From positions 1 through 64,000 of the forward strand of contig JAVTVY010018942.1 of NCBI GenBank assembly GCA_036873755.1: 64,000 nt of DNA. Reading direction: 5' to 3'. Positions within the stretch are counted from its first letter, which is position 1; each line of letters begins with the position of its first letter. Below the pieces are notes generated by a model. The model did no database searches, was not told the DNA's origin, and saw only the letters and a list, made by a program, of their open reading frames with translations. The translations under genes were made by a program, and so were the position numbers. The stretch is from Hanleya hanleyi. Its lineage: Eukaryota > Mollusca > Polyplacophora > Lepidopleurida > Hanleyidae. Positions 52,045 through 62,621 of this stretch are shown in pieces.

Positions 52045-53305
52045 ACATGAGCAGTGTGACTAACGTCACAGGACCTACGAAGTAGAGTAGGCATTAGGAC
52101 TCGGAACGCGAACTGAACTCTTGGAAATCCCCGCCCCCAGTTAGAATCCTGCCTATATTAAGATGGGCACCGCCCTAGTCAGAATCGCCAGTGATTTTCA
52201 TCAAAAATCATCAGAAATTTTCATCAAAAGTAGGTCAGCTCAAGACTTGTTGGTAACAATCTCCTAATGCGCCTTCATTCCAAAAATAAATAACGATCGC
52301 CGATTTAATTTCACAATTTGTTAACTAAAGGAAACAGATTGAATAATAAAAAAGTTCAGTAGATTTCAAGCTTTACGTGTGAAAATATATCGATCTCTTT
52401 AATGGTTTTCAGTGCCCTTGTCCAGGATCAAAACAACTTTTTGAATCGCATTATTTTCCCAACAATACAACAAATTTGTATATATAGTACTATAGTAGAA
52501 ATGTAGCATTTATGTAGTTTACGGTAATTCAACTCAAGACCAACACCTTTTCTGCACAAGATAATGATTTCATGCCATTCTCCTGAGCATAACCGGTACA
52601 AAGACGAATAAATAGCGTCTACTTACTTTATCTAGTTAAATTCTACCCGAAGAAAATAAATTAAGACCCTTTAAACATGCCATCATGGCTTTGTTTCACC
52701 CTCAGTAAACTTTTATCGTTGTTACTCACGCAGACTAATCTAAAGGATGATGCCAAATCTTTCTTCTGCTGGGTTATTTAATTGGTTGATGTAGTAAATT
52801 TCACCACCAGTGTGTAACTGTAACTTGACCTGAATTTGACGCCTGATGTTGTCTGTGAGGAAATGTTTCAAGGATGTGAAATAGGATACACGTTAAAGGC
52901 CACAGTTTACATATGTGTAGGCTGGCAAGTTGGTAATAGCAGTGTAGAAAAATGCACTAACAAATGATGGAAAATTAGCATTTCCTATTTCATTATCCCA
53001 TCACGTTTTGTACTGTGTTATATATACAGTGAAACATACAGCCAAGGGTTCCCGATGGGCATGACAGTGCACTCGCTGAGCTATCAATAAATAATAAAAA
53101 AAATAATTATAAATCAAATTTTCAGCAAAATTCGATCAGCTCAGAACTTGTTGGTAACAATGCCCTAATGTACGTTCGTGCCAAAAATCAAGGTTCTAAT
53201 GTCAATGGTTCTCCTTATTTTGCCGACGAAAGGACTCGGATGGACTGACTGACTGACTCACTCATTACCGGACAATTTGCGATCTGTAGCCTACTTCGTA
53301 GGAAT
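52045..53305 (+). mobile_element. CCTACGAAGTAG element, copy D
   Basis: Very similar to copy C with the same internal deletion, plus a further small deletion near 52915 (ACATATGTGTAGGCTGGC). Ends CTACTTCGTAGGAATA, where inverted copy E begins. Confidence 0.7.
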
Positions 53306-53542
53306 AAATATTTGTTGTATTGTTGGGAAAATAATGCGATTCAAAAAGTTGTTTTGATCCTGGACGAGGGCACTGAAAACCATTAAAGAGATGTAAATGT
53401 ATTTTCACACGTGAATCTTGAAATCTACTGAACTTTTTATTATTATGTCTCCCCCAACATAGTTGGGGGGAGACATCTAGTGTTTGTGCTGTCTGTCTGG
53501 ATGGATGGATGTCTGGATGGATGGATGTCTGTCCGTCCCCTT

Positions 53543-53805
53543 GCCTTGTCTGCAAGATATCTTGAGAACTACTGGATGGAATTTCACCAGACTTGGATGG
53601 AAGCTTCATTGGGATAGCCCCCTCATTTGATTAGGTTTTGGTGTGTGTGCGTGCATTCATCCATGTCCGGTGTCCGTCCGTCCGTCCATCTACTTGTACA
53701 TGTATATACAGGCCTTGTCTGCAAGATATCTTAAGAACTACTGGATGGAATTTCACCAAACTTGGATGGAAGCTTCAGTGGGATAGCCCCCTCATTTGAT
53801 TAGGC
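53543..53805 (+). repeat. ~170 bp minisatellite, 5' block
   Basis: Unit: CCTTGTCTGCAAGATATCTT, GAGAACTACTGGATGGAATT, TCACCANACTTGGATGGAAG, a CCCCCTCATTTGATTAGG segment and a GTCCGTCCGTCC tract. Starts at 53543 and 53712. The 5' block ends inside a unit, where the SGNH-like frame starts. The same unit family is widespread in marine invertebrate DNA (from memory). Confidence 0.75.
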
Positions 53806-54261
53806 TCATCAAATCTTTCACGTATTAATTCGGACCCCCATCCTGATGTGCAAGTAGAGTGCTATCCTGGCGCTAAGTTTCAACATTTTACACATATTTT
53901 GGACCGCTACAACGGGCCTTCCCAACCCGACAAAATTCTCTTGAATATTGGTGTAAATAACAAAGCAGAAGATCCTTCAAAAGCCAGAAGTAGTATGAGC
54001 AATATGCTGAGCTGTTTGAGACGTAAATTTCCCAAGTCAAAATTGTATTTTATACAGCTCCAAGTTTCGGACACACTTCCAGCTAGTGAATGCTTTTGCA
54101 TAAATCAGATAAATGAATTTGCCTCTTCAAAAAGACAACTCAAAATTATCCATAGAATCGATCCTGGCAAGTTCAAGGTTGGTAGGGACAACATTCACTG
54201 GACTGAAGATACGGCAAATTGCCTGTATTCACACTGGCTCGATACTATAGGTTTAAACTAA
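53806..54261 (+). pseudogene. SGNH-hydrolase-like ORF, 5'-truncated
   Basis: The frame opens right at the minisatellite junction as SSNLSRINSDPHPDVQVECY and continues KILLNIGVNNKAEDP, SKLYFIQLQVSD and DNIHWTEDTANCLYSHWL to TAA at 54261. The order fits SGNH/GDSL hydrolases: a block I relic where GDSN would be expected, the Asn of block III in GVNN, and DxxH of block V in DNIH. About 150 codons remain and no start codon is present. Related frames next to Penelope-like reverse transcriptases are familiar to me from other animals, but the link needs a search. In this copy the element has lost the N-terminal part. Confidence 0.5.
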
Positions 54262-56567
54262 ATTTGGGACAGGGCATGTGCCACCCTACTCTTGGTCTAG
54301 GTACTAGTATAGTAAATCTGACTGGTGACCTTGAACTTACACAATCTGACATCTCTCTTCTCAGTCGGGGCCTTTCCTTTGTCCCGACTCCTAGACCAAA
54401 ACCTACACCTGAGGACCGCATTGATCAACATATAGAGAAGATGATGCAAACATCTAAGATCACTAATGAATTCAATCGCCGGGTGAGTCTAGCAGACCGC
54501 TTCAGATTTTCAGCTGGAGAAAGACCACCCTTCACAGAGAAATCTGGGTATGTACCACCAAATGTTGACCAAGAAATTCCAAAAGCTGTTAAGGCCCTTG
54601 AAGAACGAATTAATGACCTAATTTCAAATGGGCGATTCGGAAACATTCCAAACTTATCCTTCAATGAACGCCAGTCTTTAACAAAACTACGCAAAAACCA
54701 CAAAATCGTGTTAAAACCTGCAGATAAGGAAAATCTATGTCAAAGAAGCCCAAAGGTTACTTGGCAACCCTAAACATTACAAAAAACTGGATGGAGAAAT
54801 ATGGCCCCAAGATCATCCAAAGCTGCTCAACATTGTGGCAGATCTAAATAGGAGGCAAATCATTTCGAACAAACAGTGTGAATACTTAGCACCCAAAAGA
54901 GACGCAAGGTCGAGACAGTTCTATATCTTACCAAAAATTCATAAACCTATAGATAAATGGATAGATAATCTTACACCCCCTGGGCGCCCTATTGTGTCAG
55001 ACTGTGGGTCAAATTCTTACCACATTTCGGAATACATTGACTACTACTTGAAGCCTATCGCTAACCGATATAGTAGTTATTTGAAAAACACTGAAGATTT
55101 CCTGTCAAAACTTTCCAGCATCCAAGCTCCTCCCAACACCTTACTTGTCACTATGGATATTGAATCCATGTACACTAATATTGACATTGATAAAGGTATT
55201 CAAGCTGTTAAAGATGCTTTTCAAAGATTTCCCGATCCCAATCGCCCAGACAAAGAACTTTTGGAATTATTAGAAATTAGTCTAAAAGGTAATGACTTCG
55301 AATTCAATGGAGAGTTCTATCAACAAATTAGTGTTTGTGCAATGGGTAAAAGGTTCAGTCCAAATTTTGCCACTATCTATGTAGCTCATTGGGGAGAGCA
55401 GGCTTTACGAAAATTAGATAAACAGCCTCTCTTAGGCATTTAGATGACATTTTTGTATTTTATAACCATTCCAAGGAAGATTTCGGAGTATTTTTCGAAA
55501 CTCTAAATAACCATGACCCAAATATCAAACTCGAAGTAGTTATTCATGACTCTTCTGTGGATTTTTTGGACCTAACAGTTTTTAAGGGACCTGGGTTTCA
55601 GAACACTGGATATTTAGATTACAAGGTCTTTTTTAAACCAACTGATACCCACGAACTCCTACATGCCAAATCTTGTCACCCGACCCATATATTTAAGGGC
55701 ATAGTCAAATCTCAAATCATTCGATTCCATAGAAATTCGAGCGATATACAGTATTTTCACCAGTCCTGTGCGATCCTGTTTCGGGCATTGAAACCTAGAG
55801 GCTATTCCGCCCGGTTTTTACGGCATATTAAATCTGAAACACTTCGCCAAATCACAAACTGCCAGATAAATGACGTTCGTGAGTCAGAACCTGTAAGGAT
55901 AAAACATAAACGCCCTAATCATGGCAATGGTAAGACCTCCAAATGTCTAAAACCTCAGTGTAAACTGGACGAAGTCATTGCTACACGATCAACTTTCAAA
56001 ACCGAACAGACCAAAAACGAATACAAGCTTAAGGATCAACTAAACTGTGACACGGAGAATGTAATTTATTTAATTACGTGCCGAAAATGCCTGAAACAGT
56101 ATGTGGGCGAAACTAAGAATAAACTTCGATATCGTGCCAACAGACATAAATCAGATATCAGTCTGGACAATGAAGGCCCGGTCAATGAGCATTTTAATCT
56201 ACCGGAACATTCATTTCAGCACCATTTTCAAATTATGCCAATAGAAAGAATTCCTACATTTCCAACACAGGAAGAAACTGACAATCACCCCGCACTTCGT
56301 GAATCCTTTTGGATCAAAACACTTCAAACAAGGCAACCCTTTGGTATGAACATAGACCCAGGTAAAGTTGCTAACGAAGAGTTTATTCCATTCGTTCTCC
56401 AATATAGCCGTAGGAATGTTGAAGCGACCCGTATACTGAAAGAGGAATACGAAACACTCCAAACAAAACTCCGCTTGCCATTTAATCTGAGACCTATCAT
56501 AGCGTACTCAAAAAATCGGAGCTTACGCGATTTATTGGTAAGGAGTAAACTTCATCCCATATCGTGA
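54219..56567 (+). pseudogene. Penelope-like reverse transcriptase with GIY-YIG endonuclease, broken
   Basis: Three frames make up one polyprotein. The N-terminal part (54219-54773) has SDISLLSRGLSFVPTPRPKP and LRKNHKIVLKPADK, then loses a short segment. The RT part (54778-55443) has RQFYILPKIHK, GRPIVSDCGSNSYHISEYID, motif A VTMDIESMYTNI and motif B CAMGKRFSPNFATIYV. A frameshift follows, and motif C reads HLDDIFVFY (55437-55463, His for the usual Tyr). The last part (to 56567) has VDFLDLTVF, the cysteine pair KCLKPQC, and the GIY-YIG core VIYLITCRKCLKQYVGET followed by LRYRANRHKSDI. This domain order is diagnostic of GIY-YIG-bearing Penelope-like elements. Only two or three frame lesions are seen, so the copy is fairly young. 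Confidence 0.85.
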
Positions 56568-56717
56568 TCACTATCACGTGAAATTCTACACGGCATAAGC
56601 TAATATATAGCGGCCCTATTTCAACACTATACGAAACTTGTCTCTAGGAACATTTTTAAGATAGAGATTTATAAATCCCTGTGCCCGTGCCTTCCACTTT
56701 TGAAAAATGTATATACA

Positions 56718-57330
56718 GGCCTTGTCTGCAAGATATCTTGAGAACTACTGAATGGAATTTCACCAAACTTGGATGGAAGCTTCATTGGGATAGCTCCCTC
56801 ATTTGATCAGGTTTTGGTGTATGTGTGCATGCATTCATCCGTGTCGGGTGTCCGTCCGTCCGTTCATCTACTTGTACATGTATATACAGGCCTTGTCTGC
56901 AAGATATCTGGAGAACTACGTGACGGAAGTTCACCAAACTTGGATGGAAGCTTTATTGGGATAGCCCTCTCATCTGATTAGGTTTTGGTTTGTGTGTGCG
57001 TTCGTCCATGTTCGGTGTCCGTCCGTCTGTCCATGTACTTTTACATGTATATGTATATACAGGCCCTTTCTGCAAGATATCTGAAGAACTACTGGACAGA
57101 ATTTCACCAAACTTGGATGGAAGGTTAATTGGGATAGCCCCCTCATTTGATTAGGTTTGGGTGTGTGTGTGCATTTATCCATGTCCATTGTCCGTCCGTT
57201 CATCTAATTGTTCATGTCTATACATACCTTGTCTGCAAGATATCTGGAGAACTACTCGACGGAATTTCACCAAACTTGGATGGAAGCTTCATTGAAATGA
57301 CCTTATGATCTAATTAGGTTTGGGTGTGAG
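56718..57330 (+). repeat. ~170 bp minisatellite, 3' block
   Basis: Four units with CCTTGTCTGCAAGATATCT near 56720, 56891, 57063 and 57227, same orientation as the 5' block. The last unit is more diverged (TTGAAATGACCTTATGATC). Confidence 0.75.
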
Positions 57331-57825
57331 CTAGTGCTTGCGTGGGTCCATGCAAAATGTGGTTATCTGTCTGTCAAATTTTTGTTCACTCCATATCTTG
57401 GAAACTACTGAAGGCAGATGCATGAAACTTCTGTACGGTACAGCATGTATACTATAGGTGTGGCTCTTGTATGTTTTGCATCTTTCCTATAATGTGATCA
57501 GTTTCGAAATAGTTGATGCTTCACAATTACATGTATTTCACATTGGTTGGACGCTGTAGTTGTCGACAATCCACTCATTGCTATATAAATCCCGACTCCT
57601 CACTGGGTTACTGCACCAAAAAAAATCGCCTCTTTGTAATTAATATTTTTAGATGCGCAGCTTTGTTTAGGATACTTATTGCTACATTCATTTTATAGCA
57701 CTTTCCATTAAATTATGTGCCCACTCAAGGCAAGGTGGGAGATTGGGGAGTTTTGCTTAAAAAAACAACCAGCATAGGCTTCATGCCGGAGCGGCAACTC
57801 AAGGGTCAAAGCGGAACCTCTAGTT
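57331..57825 (+). other. 3' end of the Penelope-like insertion
   Basis: Non-coding. Includes TTTTTGTTCACTCCATATCT and TGCCCACTCAAGGCAAGGTG and ends GGTCAAAGCGGAACCTC. No polyadenylation signal was identified. Confidence 0.5.
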
Positions 57826-58127
57826 CAATCTGTTTCCTTTAGTTAAAAAATTGTAAAATTAAATCGGCAATCGTTATTTATTTTTGGAATGAAGGCGCAT
57901 TAGGAGACTGTTACCAACAAGTTCTAAGCTGACCTACTTTTGATGAAAATTTCTGGTGATTTTTGATGAAAATCACTGGCGATTCTGACTTGGGCGGTGC
58001 CCATCTTAATATAGGCAGGATTTCAACTGGGGGTGGGGATTTCCAAGAGTTCAATTCGCGTTTGAGTCCTAATGCCTACACTACTTCGTAGGTCCTGTGA
58101 CGTTAGTCACACTGCTCATGTACTGTA

Positions 58128-60088
58128 ACCCTGTAGTACATAATTTATAAAATAAGGTACAAGTCATGCGCTGAGGCAATTGTCTCTATGTCAGTAGCAG
58201 AGACTTAAACATGGAAAGGGTTCATTTTCCAGCTCTATAATAAAATTGTCTTAAGGGATATCTCAGTAGTCCCCGGATTCCCCATGCTGCCGCACAAAAA
58301 AAAACAATTCCCCAACTTCCAAAGAATTACCCTGTGGTTAGGGTATTTAGTCCTCCATTTCAGTTCAAGGTAAAATAACCCCATCAATTGCGAGGGTATT
58401 GTTAATGTACATAAAAAACAGATGTAACACCTGCAAGGAATTTAAAAATGTTGCATCACCTAGAACGCTTCAAACTTTTCAGTCCCACCGCTTAGCGGTA
58501 TTATTCATTATAGTGTGTTGACCAATTAAGAAAAGAAAGTTGTCTCCAGATATTAGCCTTTTATTTAGTCTGAAAATATGTTTCGTTTTCTCCTCTACCG
58601 CACAGTATAAACAATTCCATTTATGCATTAAAAATCACAAGTTTACACCTACGTTTATTGAGACATGCCATATGACCAGATTAAGAAAAGACTTCCAGTT
58701 ATGGAAACAGTGCCCTCTTTATAGGCCATATAAATGTTATTCTTCGTTTAACAGGCCCGTTTGTTCCGAATGTAGTAGTCGAGCATTTGCATACCAGTAA
58801 AGTGTCACGAAAATGTATTTAGTCTCTGAGAATTTACTGTGATATCCAAAATTTTTCTTTGCCGAGTGGCTGAAGAACTATACATATGAGCCTACACAGA
58901 CTGCAAAATCTCAGTGTTTCCGGAACTAGATAAAGGACAAGCATCTGTTCACATCGATATAAACAGAAAAATACAAATGATATAAAAAATTTCGCATGAT
59001 AGATTACTGGATTATTGAAAATAATTGTCACTTTATTGCCCTTGCACAATTTCATATGGCACATACTTGGCAGGGTGCCAAAGTGAACATGAATATTAAA
59101 GCACATACTAAATGCTGTCCATTGTCGGGTGTCTGAATATTACCAAGAATTTTATTATATACAAATGCATCAATGCCAATCTATTGATCAGTTTTTCGAA
59201 AGAGGGATAATTATCCTTTCTATAGTGGCATGCATGATTAGTCTGAAACACGATGTTTTCTTTTGGAAAATGGAGAAGGTTGTTTAACTTTTGCGAAACC
59301 GATCCATTTCCGAAACTGGACAATGAATGCACTATAACGATTGTTTTCGTCTCTCTTTATATAGGTCTGCTGAAACTGCCACTGTGTTGCTTGGTCTCTT
59401 CGTCAACGCCGTTGTCCTTCTAAATGGCTGTGTTTATTAACATCTTTACTCAACTGTCACGGTCGAAAAGTCACTGTTTAGTTTATTTAGCACCATCCAC
59501 GCAGTAGAATGTGGAAGGAATCTATTTCATTCTGGCTATGGTATAATTACACCATATATAAGTTAAACGAGTTTTGATTGGTTCGTTGCTTGTGCATTTA
59601 ATGCAAACTTCCTTGAACAGATCAATGTCACGCGCCTGCCAGGGACAGCCACATGCGATAGGGTATTGCTAAAATGAATTTGCCGAATTATCCCGTCGCC
59701 CCCTGGTGGACAGCCTCTTCTGTTACGCCTTGATTTGTAAACAACATGGCGCGAATGCGACCACAGATTTGAGTCGTTTGAAAGTGATGAATTACATAGG
59801 CTTATACAGCCGGGAGAGGGGAAGGCGTCAGGGTCTTTCCGCCTCCAACCCCCCGCTCTCCCACCTTTCCCGGGCTTTGAGATCCATAACTCTGCTGACT
59901 TCACCTTGATTGCTTCTGTAATATATTTTCCTCGCAGTAAAGCATGGAAATTATGTAAATTTCACCATTTCAAGCTTCAGCTACAATATTTATTCGGCTT
60001 TCGCCAGTGTCATGTTTGTGTACGTTGTTGATAATTTGTCTGTGAATAAATTTGTCTCTCAAGACGCGTTTGTAGGGCCAAAGTGTAA
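58128..60088. other. Interval without a supported gene
   Basis: An 86-codon frame (58540-58800) with several cysteines and others at 58834-59332 and 59563-59904 lack motifs. The recombinase remnant begins at 60089. Confidence 0.35.
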
Positions 60089-61086
60089 AAGTTGTCCAAT
60101 AAGTATCTGAAAGAAACCTCTGAAAATGCTCCAGATCACGGGAATTCGACTCTCGACTTCATTGACACTGGGAGCGTGACGCGCCTTTGGCCCGTATTGC
60201 AACGATGGTATTTGAGGACATTTCGTCTCACAGGTCGAATTATCCTCCTGTACGCCACCAGACTGTTGAGCAGTAAAAATCCTAACAACACAGAGAAGTC
60301 CACTAAATTTGCTGTCAGATTACTCAAGGACTACTGTGTTGCCAAGGAAAGGCCTGGAGATTCTGAAATTCTGGATGTAATCGAGTTGAATCTGCTATTC
60401 AAGAAATTCCACATGAACCTTGGCACACACAACGGGGACTATTCTGCCGTCATATGACAACAGGAAGCAAGTAACAAATGCTGAAATGCTCCATTTTGTC
60501 TCTGAAATCCAAGTGAATGTAATGCCTTGCTTCCTTTTGCCATTTCATTACAGTCGAAAAGGAAAGCGTATTCACCACTGGTTATGCCGACATGTGTGAC
60601 TTACTTCCCTCTGTTTCACCGAACAGATATCTCATTTTTTAAAAATGTCACTTGCTTCCTGTTGTCATATGAAGGCAGTATTACGGTAAAAGTAGCTTCC
60701 TTGTTATACGTGAATCGTTGAATAGTTGTCTCAATAATCCACCGCATATAAAAAAAACTTATGATATCTTGTCAAGTGCGGAATTCAATGAGACCAACGC
60801 TGTCTTCAAATGTATGCGCAAGAAACTACGAGCCGAAGACGAGAAAATTCAACACAAGTCTGTCATTGCAGTTGGGGGTATACATAAACTGTTCAGTCAC
60901 CAATATGTTTTCAATACACTCATGGATTGTTAAACAAGGTTCGGTTCCAAGTCGTGGTATATTTCTGTCGTAGGGGTCCAGGAAACCCCGAGGGATCTGA
61001 CACCGGAGGATTTCGAAGTGAAACTCTAGGACCAGGGGAATAGACATGTGTGCAAACGTCCTTCTGAATTGACCAAAAATCACCAG
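60089..61086 (+). pseudogene. Crypton/DUF3504-like tyrosine recombinase, broken
   Basis: The first part (60089-60443) has NNTEKSTKFAVRLLKDYCVA, VIELNLLFKKF and NGDY, resembling the N-terminal DNA-binding region of this family. After a MITE it continues in frame as YGKSSFLVIRESLNSCL, NETNAVFKCMRKKL and EDEKIQHKSVIAV to a stop at 60933. A frame change then gives NKVRFQVVVYFCRRG, another gives RDLTPEDFEVKL, and then ELTKNHQ (61069-61086). The series NKV..F..FCRRG..LT..DF..LTKNH is characteristic of the DUF3504 / KIAA1958-like recombinase group. It lacks a start and the catalytic C-terminus. Either a Crypton relic or a decayed host gene derived from one. Confidence 0.6.
60444..60678. mobile_element. 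235 bp MITE inside the recombinase gene
   Basis: CTGCCGTCATATGACAACAG and GAAGCAAGT at the left match inversely ACTTGCTTCCTGTTGTCATA and TGAAGGCAG at the right. TATT flanks both sides (60440-60443 and 60679-60682). Removing the element and one TATT restores the frame across the junction. This shows that the gene was still readable there when the MITE inserted. Confidence 0.85.
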
Positions 61087-61674
61087 TCTGTATCCACCTC
61101 CACTTCGGCCATACGCTGACCGTCAACGACATGAACTTTGACACTATTATTTCAGATGATGAGATGTTGTTGTCAGCACCACAAGTTGAGGCAATCCTTA
61201 GTGACATTCAGCAGGGTGAACATAAACCCCAACAGTTACAGATATCAGTCAGTCAGTATACGTCTACCGCAAGGAAATAAGCCTTGGTTTCCAACAACTG
61301 CAATGTGCCTTTTTATATAATAGAAGAAAAGTAACTCTTATGATATTAGCTTTGTGCGATTTCATTTATTCTGTTAGGGAATAACAAATACTATTTGTGA
61401 GCTCATGAACTCACAAAAATAGTGAGGAATATATTGAGAATAAGTAATGTGATCTGCTGAGAAATTAAAATTGCGATGTCAATATATTCTGTACATGTGT
61501 ATAACGCCGCTATGTTGTTTACAAACAGGACTCCACCATGAACTGAAGGCATATTTGAAGCGACTTAAATATAACAGTGAACTTAAGGCATATTTGAAGT
61601 GACTGTAAATGTAACAGTGTGTAATTTTCAAATGAGTCACTTGATCAAATGAGAAGTTTTCAAACGAAAAAAAC
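61087..61674. other. No gene; small duplication
   Basis: A ~48 bp segment with GAACTNAAGGCATATTTGAA occurs twice (61537-61625). Otherwise AT-rich with no supported feature. The CATGAACTTTGACACTATTA region may be more of the recombinase, but it shows no motif. Confidence 0.4.
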
Positions 61675-62105
61675 TAGTATTTCATGATCTTCGAGAATTA
61701 TTCAAAAGTTATTTATTACTGGAATTAACACTTTTTCTGAGGAGATAAAACGTAAAAGCTATAGTATTTCATGAGCTTAGAGAATTATTCAAAAGTTATT
61801 TATTACTGGAATTAATACTTTTTCTGAGGAGATAAAACGTAAAAGCTATAGTATTTCATGAGCTTAGAGAACTATTCAAACGTTATTTATTACTGGAATT
61901 AATACTTTTTCTGAGGAGAGAACACGTAAAAGCTATAGTATTTCATGAGCTTAGAGAATTATTCAAAAGTTATTTATTACTGGAATTAATACTTTTTCTG
62001 AGGAGATAAAACGTAAAAGCTATAGTATTTCATGAGCTTAGAGAATTATTCAAAAGTTATTTATTACTGGAATTATTACTCTTTCCGAGGAGATAAAAAG
62101 TCATT
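61675..62105 (+). repeat. 87 bp minisatellite, five units
   Basis: AGTATTTCATGAGCTTAGAG, AATTATTCAAAAGTTATTTA, TTACTGGAATTAATACTTTT and TCTGAGGAGATAAAACGTAA repeat with starts at 61675, 61763, 61850, 61937 and 62024. Units 2-5 are nearly identical; the first is the most diverged. Confidence 0.9.
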
Positions 62106-62209
62106 GGTTATCATTGTCCAATAGAAAACAGAACATATGTTAGTTTGTGTCGTTTTGCTCTATCGCTCTCCTTTTCTCTCGAGCTCTAGATCCAGAAAAT
62201 GCGGTGTAA

Positions 62210-62337
62210 ATATACAGCTATTCTATGTTTCGTGGGTGTATTTTGCGATCGGTCTCGACCATGGCAAATTTCCCTTGTCATGGTCTCGACCGGGATTTAT
62301 CGCAAATACATTCCCGAAACATGGGACATCTGTATAT
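62210..62337. repeat. Imperfect palindrome, ~128 bp
   Basis: ATACAGCTATTCTATGTTTC, GTATTTTGCGAT and GGTCTCGACCATGGCAAATT pair with TTGTCATGGTCTCGACCGGG, ATCGCAAATAC and GAAACATGGGACATCTGTAT. Stem of ~60 bp with a small loop. Non-coding; element type unknown. Confidence 0.65.
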
Positions 62338-62621
62338 AAAATTATATTCCTCAGAGAGAGCCCTATATAAATTGTAATGAGATAAAACTGCATATTCCCG
62401 GGTCACGTGTGTGTATATTGCCCGCTGAAACTGAATATTTCACCCCGTCATGGAATATGCATCAACGGAGAATAATTACAATTGATGTCGCCCCTTTGTC
62501 TCGCCCGCCCTGCTAAGGATCACAGAGCAGTTCGTTGATCTCATTTTAGTAGCAGAATATAACAGAAATAAAAAATTTAAATGTAAGTAAGATCGTATTC
62601 AAAGAGCATTATTTTGGGTAA
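62338..62621. other. No recognisable feature
   Basis: Nothing supported. Confidence 0.4.

Larger units (their letters stand above)
53445..57825 (+). mobile_element. Penelope-like element insertion with minisatellite flanks
   Basis: The edges come from the split copy E. The insertion opens with the hairpin ATGTCTCCCCCAACATAGTT and its mirror (53445-53476). Two ~170 bp minisatellite units precede and four follow the coding remains of a Penelope-like retroelement, resembling the direct repeats that often flank such elements. The 3' end is GGTCAAAGCGGAACCTCTAG TT. No clear target duplication was found. The frame lesions show that it is now inactive. Confidence 0.7.
53306..58127 (-). mobile_element. 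CCTACGAAGTAG element, inverted copy E, split by insertion
   Basis: The minus-oriented copy begins mid-element at TTTGTTGTATTGTTGGGAAA (53310), runs to ACTTTTTATTATT (53444), and resumes at CAATCTGTTTCCTTTAGTTA (57826) through to GTTAGTCACACTGCTCATGT (58127). Joining the two sides reproduces the uninterrupted order in copies A, C and D. The intervening 4381 bp is therefore a later insertion. Confidence 0.8.

Noticed and set aside
53265..53609. Minus-strand frame with HPDIHPSRQTAQT
   Set aside because: It crosses the junction of two repeats and a GGATGGATG tract; no motif.
61675..62105. CRISPR-like regular repeat array
   Set aside because: The units are contiguous with no unique spacers, and the DNA is eukaryotic; it is a minisatellite. 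The same reasoning excludes the arrays at 11655 and 17936.
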